The notes under the pieces were generated by a model that was not told the origin of the DNA, did not search any database, and saw only the letters and a program-made list of their open reading frames with translations. DNA of 64,000 nt from NCBI GenBank assembly GCA_030830285.1, contig JAURNF010000218.1:4780-68779 (forward strand). The letters are read 5' to 3'. This DNA comes from Candidatus Kapaibacterium sp. (GTDB taxonomy: Bacteria; Bacteroidota; Ignavibacteria; Kapaibacteriales; Kapaibacteriaceae). Below, piece after piece: positions 35,581-42,333 of this stretch. The translations under genes were made by a program, and so were the position numbers. How positions within the stretch are numbered: position 1 is the stretch's first letter; each line of letters starts with the position of its first letter.

Positions 35581-36075
35581 TTAGTTCTTCGAGAGTTCGT
35601 TGACATAACCTTCGACGATACGCTTGTGATCGTCGCCCTGCAGATTGCGTCCGAGCAACTTCTCGGTTGCATCAACAACAAGTGTTGCCACTTCAGCGCG
35701 CAGCTGCTTGATTGCCTCGTCCTTTTGACGCTCAATCTCGCGCTGCGACTCAACAAGCTTCTGCTGCTTTACAGCTTCTGCATCATCTCCAGCCTTGCGA
35801 ACCATGGCTTCAGCTTGCGCCTTGCCTTCGCGTACGATGGCCATCATCTCTTGCTGCGCACCTGCGATGCGCTCCTTACTCTCTGCAAGGATCTTGGTGG
35901 CTTCTGCATTGGCCTTCTCCGCGTTGGCGATTGCATTGGCAATCGTTTGCTCACGTGCTTCAAGACCAGCGCGCATTGGCTTGTAGAAAAACTTCGCAAT
36001 GATGAACACGAAGATGGAGAAGTTGACAAGGGTCCAAATGATCAGACCCGGGCTCATCTCAAGAAATGAAGGCAT
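35581..36075 (-). CDS. atpF: ATP synthase F0 subunit b
   Basis: This 164-residue peripheral-stalk subunit has one N-terminal membrane helix (LIIWTLVNFSIFVFIIAKFF, about 11-30) followed by a long charged amphipathic helix (AREQTIANAIANAEKANAEATKIL...). It is separated from atpE by 134 bases that contain strong hairpins, which is unusual within an otherwise compact operon. Confidence 0.95.
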   Translation of the reverse strand: MPSFLEMSPGLIIWTLVNFSIFVFIIAKFFYKPMRAGLEAREQTIANAIANAEKANAEATKILAESKERIAGAQQEMMAIVREGKAQAEAMVRKAGDDAEAVKQQKLVESQREIERQKDEAIKQLRAEVATLVVDATEKLLGRNLQGDDHKRIVEGYVNELSKN

Positions 36076-36121
36076 GGCAAGACGAGAATTACGGAGTGAA
36101 GGAATGTCGTCATTGGACGAC

Positions 36122-36194
36122 GTGTGTCACCACACATCGGTCGTAGAGCTCCACAGTGTGCGAACTCTACGACCGACCCCGACGTGCGGGGTCG
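36122..36194 (-). promoter_or_regulatory. Hairpin cluster between atpE and atpF
   Basis: Within the 134-base gap (36076-36209) three inverted repeats follow each other. GTGTG/CACAC lies at 36122-36135. A perfect 12-bp stem TCGGTCGTAGAG/CTCTACGACCGA lies at 36137-36148 and 36165-36176. CGACCCCG/CGGGGTCG with a five-base loop lies at 36174-36194. The second and third share bases 36174-36176. None has a U-tract, so attenuation, RNA processing or mRNA protection after atpE is more likely than full termination. Confidence 0.65.
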
Positions 36195-36209
36195 TGAATC
36201 GTCGTCGCG

Positions 36210-36440
36210 TTAGCTCTTGACAGCGAGGAGAATACAGATAACGCCTGCGAGAAGTGCAACACCTTCGATAAGAGCTGCACCGATGATCATCGTTGTACGG
36301 ATGTCACCAGCGTTTTCTGGCTGACGGCTTGAGGCTTCGAGAGCAGCAGCCGCAAGACGACCGATACCTGTGCCTACGCCGAAAACTGTTACGCCAACAC
36401 CAAGACCTGCAGAAAGCCAAGCAAATGCAACTGCTTCCAT
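36210..36440 (-). CDS. atpE: ATP synthase F0 subunit c
   Basis: This 76-residue c-ring subunit has two membrane hairpin helices joined by the polar loop SRQPE (38-42). The ion-carrying carboxylate is Glu59 (GAALIEGVALL). The first helix has glycine repeats (AGLGVGVTVFGVGTGIG) and no glutamine of the kind seen in sodium-binding rings, so a proton ring is inferred. GGAGG lies eight bases before the ATG, one of the strongest ribosome sites here, which suits the high copy number of subunit c. Confidence 0.96.
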   Translation of the reverse strand: MEAVAFAWLSAGLGVGVTVFGVGTGIGRLAAAALEASSRQPENAGDIRTTMIIGAALIEGVALLAGVICILLAVKS

Positions 36441-36494
36441 TGTGTAAACCTCCAGATGATGAGAATGTGAATTGGTTTCGAAATCAGTGAACGA

Positions 36495-37523
36495 TTAGTG
36501 CGCGTGTGCATCGCCATGATGATCATCGTGTGCATGATCACCAAGAGCAAGACCCACGAACACAGATGCGAGCATAGCAAAGATGTAGGCCTGCAAGAAG
36601 GCCACGAGAAGTTCAAGCATATAGATGAACACGGAGAACGCTACGCTCACCGGAGTTACCATCCAGCTCTTGAAGAAGAAGATGAGTCCTACCAACGACA
36701 ACAACACGATGTGTCCAGCCGTCATGTTGGCGAACAAACGAATCATCAACGCGAACGGCTTGGTGAAGAGCGAGATGAGTTCGATCGGAACCATGATTGG
36801 GAACATGTACCACGGTGCGCCACCCAACAAGTGGTGCAGCCACGACTTAATTCCAGCGTCCTTGATGGCAACGAAATTCACCACGATAAACGTCGTAAGT
36901 GCCAACGCAGCAGTTACACCCAACGCACCAGTTGCTGCGTGGCAACCAGGCATCAGACCAACAAGGTTGAGTGTGAGCACGAAGAAGAAGATGCCAAGGA
37001 TGTACGGCATCAGTCGGTGCGCGCGTGCATCAGTACCAACGTTCGGACGTACGATTTCGTCGCGCACGTAGAGCACGAGTGACTCAACAACATTCTGCAG
37101 ACCCTTCGGTGCTTGCAATGCGTTCTTGATGTATCCACCGCGTGCGATACCAAACACAATCGTTGCAATCAGGATTGCGATGAACTCGTACGCAACAAAG
37201 TTCGTGACCGACAGATCCAGCTTCGGGCTTGCGCCAGTGGATGTGCGCACGATGTGATGTTCGTGTTCTGGGTGATGCATCGTGAACACGCCAGCCTGCT
37301 CCATCGCGTCGACGTTTGGATAGACGTGGAATCCGTCGTCCACAAGCATCACCGGTAGGATCTTGTAGTGTCCGAAGAAGATGTTCAGCTCGTGGTGGTC
37401 CCCAAGCGAGTTGAGCAGCGTGGTAAATACCTCGCTACCCTCAGGATTGGTATGACCATCAGCGCCGTGCGTCTGCTCGGCGTGCTGAAGGGAGTCGGAG
37501 TGTGCGTTAGCGGTATTGCTCAT
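36495..37523 (-). CDS. atpB: ATP synthase F0 subunit a
   Basis: This 342-residue stator channel subunit has an N-terminal soluble extension of about 110 residues before the first helix, as is usual for Bacteroidota/Chlorobiota forms. The key arginine lies in PFALMIRLFANMTAGHIVL. The C-terminus is histidine- and aspartate-rich (GDHAHDDHHGDAHAH). The start overlaps the stop of the upstream atpI-like gene by four bases. Confidence 0.95.
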   Translation of the reverse strand: MSNTANAHSDSLQHAEQTHGADGHTNPEGSEVFTTLLNSLGDHHELNIFFGHYKILPVMLVDDGFHVYPNVDAMEQAGVFTMHHPEHEHHIVRTSTGASPKLDLSVTNFVAYEFIAILIATIVFGIARGGYIKNALQAPKGLQNVVESLVLYVRDEIVRPNVGTDARAHRLMPYILGIFFFVLTLNLVGLMPGCHAATGALGVTAALALTTFIVVNFVAIKDAGIKSWLHHLLGGAPWYMFPIMVPIELISLFTKPFALMIRLFANMTAGHIVLLSLVGLIFFFKSWMVTPVSVAFSVFIYMLELLVAFLQAYIFAMLASVFVGLALGDHAHDDHHGDAHAH

Positions 37524-37894
37524 GGGTGTACGAGTACCAACATCAGGTCAGAGGTTTTTTTTTTCAAGAGATCCGTCACCGGTCTGCGTGATTGCCGTTT
37601 GGCGTTCTCGTAGGACCGATGAAAAAAAAAGATCTCCGCGAGGAGAAACACGAAGCACGAAATCGCAAACGTTAATGAGAATGCAACTTGGTGCATACTA
37701 ATCACGCTGAGACAGTACCATGCGCTCACCATCACGATGATCGCGCGCAGTCCAAGACTTCCAAAGATCATTGCGAGAAACACGTTGAGGTCCTTGCCGA
37801 ACGCCAATCGCGATACAACCCATCCGAGCGCTGTGTTGATCACACAGATCCCCAACGCTGTTAGGACTGCCGCCAAAGGCCCTGCAGATTCCAC
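37520..37894 (-). CDS. AtpI-like ATP synthase accessory membrane protein
   Basis: This protein of about 124 residues has four hydrophobic helices and a basic C-terminus (NAKRQSRRPVTDLLKKKTSD), the layout of the AtpI/ATP synthase subunit I family that assists c-ring assembly. The frame opens at a TTG at 37912; I prefer GTG 37894 because GGGAG precedes it. Two homopolymers interrupt it: nine T (IFFFHR) and ten A (LLKKKT) on the coding strand. A change of one base in the A10 run would bring an early stop. The assignment rests on topology and position rather than on clear motifs. Confidence 0.7.
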   Translation of the reverse strand: MESAGPLAAVLTALGICVINTALGWVVSRLAFGKDLNVFLAMIFGSLGLRAIIVMVSAWYCLSVISMHQVAFSLTFAISCFVFLLAEIFFFHRSYENAKRQSRRPVTDLLKKKTSDLMLVLVHP

Positions 37895-37915
37895 GATGGT
37901 GCATTCTCCCAATGA

Positions 37916-38155
37916 TTAGGTTTCTTGATCGTCACGCTGTGCGCGTTTCCCAAGTTGTTGTACAACACGAAGAAACTGCACGAGGCCCACGGTTGATCCA
38001 ACAACAACACTGCCAAGGAGAGCCCATGGCTCGGTGTTATATGTTGCATCAATCCACCATCCAACGACAGCACAACCACACACCGCTGCGGCAAGCTGCA
38101 CCCCAAGTGTGAGATAGGGTGCGAGCTGTTGCATAACCGACTCGCGTTGATGCAT
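37916..38155 (-). CDS. atpZ: AtpZ/AtpI-type small membrane protein
   Basis: This 79-residue protein has two membrane helices (LTLGVQLAAAVCGCAVVGWWIDA and PWALLGSVVVGSTVGLVQFLRVV) typical of the ATPase_gene1 (AtpZ) family found at the start of atp operons. A longer frame from a TTG at 38182 overlaps the promoter element, so ATG 38155 is chosen. It is the first gene of the atp operon. Homologues have been linked to magnesium or calcium transport and to ATP synthase assembly. Confidence 0.82.
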   Translation of the reverse strand: MHQRESVMQQLAPYLTLGVQLAAAVCGCAVVGWWIDATYNTEPWALLGSVVVGSTVGLVQFLRVVQQLGKRAQRDDQET

Positions 38156-38179
38156 GGTCAGACCAACGTTAATGGCGCG

Positions 38180-38212
38180 CAAAAATAGGTCGTTTAGGGG
38201 CTAAAAACCCAA
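38180..38212 (-). promoter_or_regulatory. Putative promoter of the ATP synthase operon
   Basis: Minus-strand TATTTTTG (38187-38180) matches the -7 consensus. A TTG lies 22 bases upstream (38212-38210), within the last codons of the CBM9-like gene. A transcript from here would have a leader of about 20 bases before ATG 38155. Confidence 0.5.
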
Positions 38213-39547
38213 TTCTCGAAGTGTACTAAGTACAGATTCCGTGTAGATGTTCACGGTTTCTCCATACCAGCGTCCGTCGGGGATGAATTGGATGGCTCCA
38301 TAGGTCGCTGGGTTGAGGGGTTGAATGGGGCTTGTAGCCACCACGCTGGTCTCGTCCGGACGGAACTCATTGTCGACATCGTACAGGGCAATGGTGCATC
38401 CGAATTCGGTGATCGACTGCTCGTCGACAGGCGCCCGTTCGTAGCCAAGAAGGGCAAATGGTATGCGGACCTTAACGACGTAACCCCCTGTGCGTGGTGC
38501 AGTTACGACGCGTACCCGTTGGACGGCAGAGTCTTGTGCGGGGTCGAGTTCGTCGGTGGTCTTGACCTTGATGGTTGGACGTCGATCGCCGAAATCACCG
38601 ATCTGAATCGAGAAGGCATAGAGTCCGCTGTCGGTGCTCGACCGGGGCGTAATGGTCGACCGCTTGACGGTTTGGATGTAGCGCGACCCCCCAAGTTCAT
38701 CCGCTGGGGTTACGTCGAACCAAATTTCCAATCGGTCGGCTGCGCATGTGTCACACCACCCGGTAATGATGGTTGAATCTTGAACTGTGACACGGAGATA
38801 GAGGTAGTCGTTGTCGTACACCACCCGCGCGCGCAACGATGCGTCGCGCTCATCGGTCCACCAGAACGCGCCATTTACTACGTGCTTGATGCGCATTGCG
38901 GTAATCTCGGGCACGTATCCGGCATATACCTGGCGTCCACGGCTGTACGCTGGAATCACCCCGTAGTCAGCTGCGAATGCTAGATCCCCATCGCCCGTGA
39001 TGAACCGCTCTTGCGTTTCAAGTGTCTGGTACGACCGAAACGTCTCGTGTCCGAATGATTCAACGCGGTCCGATACAAACTCATCAACAAGGACGATGCT
39101 GCCTTCACCAAACCGATAGCCGCGAATCATCCAATCATCACTGCGTCGCTTTTGCGTCACGTAGCACGTCTGCTCCTTGATCACAACGCCAACCTCAAGC
39201 GGTAGGTCGATGTAGGCAAAAGGGAGCTTGCCGATGTTGACGAGGAATCCCTCGTTGTCGATGAAGAGGTAGACAAGATTCTCACGCTTGCGCGTACCGA
39301 GAACATTTACCGATACAGCAAGGTCGTAGTTGCCATCGCCACTGAAATCACCTACGTCCCATCCCCAGATGCGGTACGCAGATCCCTGTGGGAGCGCTGG
39401 ACGGATGTCCTGAATGAGCTCCTCTGCGAAATAGGGTGTGAGACGTCGCGCGAACTCGTCATACGTCATGCCGGACTGTGCTGAAAGCACGGGGGCGATC
39501 AGGACGAAGACGGCGGCACTGAGAAGTGCGAGTCGACAGCGAGACAC
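38201..39547 (-). CDS. Exported CBM9-like sugar-binding-domain protein
   Basis: The protein has 448 residues with a signal peptide (SAAVFVLIAPVLSAQ). The middle of the N-terminal half contains DVGDFSGDGNYDLAVSVN, an FG-GAP-like calcium-binding motif. The C-terminal half (about 220-420) looks like a carbohydrate-binding module family 9 fold (FWWTDERDASLRARVVYDNDYLYLRV, ADRLEIWFDVTP, VKVRIPFALLG, FGCTIALYDVD). It starts with GTG 12 bases after the PfkB kinase gene, so it belongs to that operon. Its partner polysaccharide and role are unknown. Confidence 0.7.
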   Translation of the reverse strand: MSRCRLALLSAAVFVLIAPVLSAQSGMTYDEFARRLTPYFAEELIQDIRPALPQGSAYRIWGWDVGDFSGDGNYDLAVSVNVLGTRKRENLVYLFIDNEGFLVNIGKLPFAYIDLPLEVGVVIKEQTCYVTQKRRSDDWMIRGYRFGEGSIVLVDEFVSDRVESFGHETFRSYQTLETQERFITGDGDLAFAADYGVIPAYSRGRQVYAGYVPEITAMRIKHVVNGAFWWTDERDASLRARVVYDNDYLYLRVTVQDSTIITGWCDTCAADRLEIWFDVTPADELGGSRYIQTVKRSTITPRSSTDSGLYAFSIQIGDFGDRRPTIKVKTTDELDPAQDSAVQRVRVVTAPRTGGYVVKVRIPFALLGYERAPVDEQSITEFGCTIALYDVDNEFRPDETSVVATSPIQPLNPATYGAIQFIPDGRWYGETVNIYTESVLSTLRELGF

Positions 39548-39558
39548 GGTTGTACCTA

Positions 39559-40557
39559 TCAGTTTGTTGGTGCTGTTGCCAGAACGGTATCACGAACCTC
39601 GAGATGGCTGGCACGCAAACGCGCACCATACTGCGCAACAACTTGGGCCGATGCATACGATGCAAGACGTCCCGCATGCTCTGGGTGATGACGGTGTAGG
39701 ACGCCATACAGGAAGGCACCAGCATACATGTCACCAGCACCGGTAGTGTCGACAGGCTGAACCTTGTACGCAGGAATCTCAACGTCGTGTCCGTTCCAGC
39801 GTACACGCGAGCCCTCGGCACCAGCTGTGAGCACGGCGTTCGGAAAGGTCGCAGCGAGGTATGCATATGCTTCGTTCACCGACTCTGTCTGTGCGAGCCC
39901 TGTGCCTTCACGCTCATTGCAGAACACAAGATCAGCGCTCTTCAATACCGAACGCAGACGGTCGCCGAACACATCAATGATGAACCCATCGGAACAACTG
40001 ATCGCGACGCGTGTATCATGCTTCTTCGCATAGAACAACGCTTGATCGACAGCCTCTGCTCCGTTATCATCCGTGAGCTTGTACCCTTCGATGTACACCC
40101 ACTCGCTCGACTTAATGAGGTCTTCATTGATGTGACGTGGCGAAAACTCTGTGTTCACGGCAAGCGTGGTGTTGAGTGTTCGCTCGCTATCGGGTGTGAT
40201 CAACACCAGACATGATCCGGTGGTGGCACCACTGATCTGCTCAGCATTCAACACAATGCCAAGGTCCTTGAACTCCGATGCGTAGAAGTCACCAAAATGG
40301 TCACCACCCAACAGCGATGCATACGCGGCCGTGCCACCAAACTGCGCGAAGGCAATGATGGTGTTCGCAGCCGATCCGCCACTGCAACGATGCGCATCGC
40401 GATCATTCAGTGCCTGAATCATGTCGTGCTGACGTGATGGTTCTGTGAGCGTCATGGCTCCCTTGGATACCCCAAAGGCAGCGAGTTCGGCATCTGTGAC
40501 GCGGTATTCGAGGTCGACGAGGGCATTGCCGATGCCCGTAAGAAGGATGTGTTTCAC
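39559..40557 (-). CDS. PfkB-family sugar/adenosine kinase
   Basis: This 332-residue ribokinase-fold kinase has the N-terminal GIGNALVDLEYRV, the first PfkB signature region (HRCSGGSAANTIIAFAQFGG) and the second signature DTTGAGDMYAGAF with the catalytic aspartate. The order of motifs fits the adenosine-kinase-like subgroup (cd01168 type), but the substrate cannot be fixed. It begins with GTG overlapping the ddl stop (GTGA). Confidence 0.9.
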   Translation of the reverse strand: MKHILLTGIGNALVDLEYRVTDAELAAFGVSKGAMTLTEPSRQHDMIQALNDRDAHRCSGGSAANTIIAFAQFGGTAAYASLLGGDHFGDFYASEFKDLGIVLNAEQISGATTGSCLVLITPDSERTLNTTLAVNTEFSPRHINEDLIKSSEWVYIEGYKLTDDNGAEAVDQALFYAKKHDTRVAISCSDGFIIDVFGDRLRSVLKSADLVFCNEREGTGLAQTESVNEAYAYLAATFPNAVLTAGAEGSRVRWNGHDVEIPAYKVQPVDTTGAGDMYAGAFLYGVLHRHHPEHAGRLASYASAQVVAQYGARLRASHLEVRDTVLATAPTN

Positions 40558-41579
40558 GACGCGAAGATACCCGACAAGCGCATGATCTCCTCACATAGCG
40601 CAGGAAACTCAATGTCTGCTGCACGAGCGGCCATCGGCACAAGACTCGTTTCGGTGAACCCCGGAAGCGTATTCACTTCAAGACAGAACGGGATGTTGTC
40701 CTCGCGCAGACGGAAATCGACGCGACTGTAGGCGCGGCATCCCAGAACGTTGTGTGCAGCAACAGCAAGGTTGCGAACATGATCTTCAACTTCAGGCGAG
40801 AGCTCTGCAGGACAGTGGTACTCGGTTTTACCCTTGGTGTACTTGTTCGTGTAGTCGTAATAGCCATCCTTCGGCGCAATCTCGATGATCGGCAATGCAT
40901 CGTCTCCAAGCACTGCAACCGTAAGCTCCCTACCCGAGATGTATCGCTCTATGAGGATCGTCGATGAGTACATGCCAGCGATTCGCACAGCTTCGCCAAG
41001 TGAATCAACGTTTGGCGTGTTGAGAATCGTCATTCCAACCGTCGAACCTTGGTCATTCGGCTTGATGACAAGTCCGCCTTCGACTTCCGTCATCACCTGC
41101 TCGAGAACCGTGTGATCATCAGCTTGGTCCGGTGTTAGCGTCACCCACGGCGCAGTAGGAATGCCCGCAACTTGGAACAGCATTTTTGCGAGCCCCTTAT
41201 CCATGGCCGCTGCACTCGCCAACATTGTGCTACCGGTGTACGGGATGCCGCGCAGATCCAGCAGCGATTGGATGTAGCCGTCCTCACCATAGCGTCCGTG
41301 CAGCAAGATGAATGCACAATCGACACCATCAAAGGCCGACGATGAGACGCACTCCATCAGGGCGACGGGACGAAACGCTGCAAGCTCTTCATCCGTTACT
41401 GCCCGTGGCGTTGCTGCTGCGAGCTCGTCATCGTTGAGGATGCAATCGGCACCGCGCGATGGATCGATTGCACGAACCGAATGCCCGAGTGATCGAAGTG
41501 CATGTACGGCCGCGCGACCGCTCACCATGGAGATGTTACGTTCGGGACTAATCCCGCCGAGAAGTACGGCAATGTTCAT
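40554..41579 (-). CDS. ddl: D-alanine--D-alanine ligase
   Basis: This ATP-grasp enzyme makes the D-Ala-D-Ala dipeptide of peptidoglycan. The frame is open from 41636, but MNIAVLLGGISPERNIS at ATG 41579 is the conserved N-terminus and its ATG overlaps the stop of the glycosylase gene. Motifs include FILLHGRYGEDG (about 95-106), YTGSTMLASAAAMDK, LVIKPNDQGSTVG and the metal-binding end FCLEVNTLPGFTETSL. Length (341 residues) is normal. Confidence 0.95.
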   Translation of the reverse strand: MNIAVLLGGISPERNISMVSGRAAVHALRSLGHSVRAIDPSRGADCILNDDELAAATPRAVTDEELAAFRPVALMECVSSSAFDGVDCAFILLHGRYGEDGYIQSLLDLRGIPYTGSTMLASAAAMDKGLAKMLFQVAGIPTAPWVTLTPDQADDHTVLEQVMTEVEGGLVIKPNDQGSTVGMTILNTPNVDSLGEAVRIAGMYSSTILIERYISGRELTVAVLGDDALPIIEIAPKDGYYDYTNKYTKGKTEYHCPAELSPEVEDHVRNLAVAAHNVLGCRAYSRVDFRLREDNIPFCLEVNTLPGFTETSLVPMAARAADIEFPALCEEIMRLSGIFAS

Positions 41580-42325
41580 GATGCATCGTAGAGGTTGCGA
41601 AGAAGCTTGACGTCGTCCCACGCGTACTTCTTCCATTCAGGATTCCGCAGCAGCGCCGCGGGATGATAGGTCACCAGTGTGCGAATGCCATGATAGTCGT
41701 GAATCTTTCCACGAAGATTCGTCATGGACTCTTTGTTCTTCAGTAGGGTGTTTGCTGCGGTGAGACCAAGCGCGAGAATGAGCTTTGGTTGCACGATCTC
41801 AATCTGCTTCCACAGATATGGCTCGCACTGATCTGTTTCGCCAACAAGGGGCTTGCGGTTATTCGGTGGACGGCACTTGAGGATGTTGCAGATGTAGACT
41901 TCTTCGCGCGGCAGCGAGATGGCCTCGAGAATCTTCGTCAACAACTGTCCTGCTCGACCCACAAACGGCAAGCCTTGCTCGTCTTCATCAGCGCCTGGCG
42001 CTTCGCCGACGATCATGATGTCTGCATTGGGATTGCCACTGCCAAACACAAAGTTCGTTCGTGTGTGGCCGAGTGGACACTGCATGCAGGTGCAGATCTG
42101 CTCGTTGAGTTCGGTAAGTGTTGTTGTTGCGGCCCAGCTTGCGGTTGACTGCTCCATTGACATCTCGATGGTCTCCGTTGCTTCAGTTGCGTGGTCGATT
42201 GCTGACTCTACGCTGTGTTCACCGATCACAGAAGCAGGATCGGCGCGCACCACATATTGGTGCGCGCCGTACATCTGCGTTTGCTGTCGGAGATATGCTG
42301 CAAGGAGAGTTGGATCGATTGCCAC
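41576..42325 (-). CDS. Family-4-type uracil-DNA glycosylase
   Basis: This 249-residue base-excision enzyme removes uracil from DNA. Iron-sulphur ligands of the type-4 family are visible as Cys80, Cys83, Cys151 and Cys167 (CMQC, NILKCRPPNNRKP, DQCEPY). The catalytic motif GEAPGADEDEQGLPFVGRAG (108-127) and the C-terminal TYHPAALLRNP are intact. The N-terminal 70 residues are a non-conserved extension. It starts with GTG eight bases after clpC and overlaps ddl by four. Confidence 0.93.
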   Translation of the reverse strand: MAIDPTLLAAYLRQQTQMYGAHQYVVRADPASVIGEHSVESAIDHATEATETIEMSMEQSTASWAATTTLTELNEQICTCMQCPLGHTRTNFVFGSGNPNADIMIVGEAPGADEDEQGLPFVGRAGQLLTKILEAISLPREEVYICNILKCRPPNNRKPLVGETDQCEPYLWKQIEIVQPKLILALGLTAANTLLKNKESMTNLRGKIHDYHGIRTLVTYHPAALLRNPEWKKYAWDDVKLLRNLYDAS

Positions 42326-42333
42326 AGGTCACA

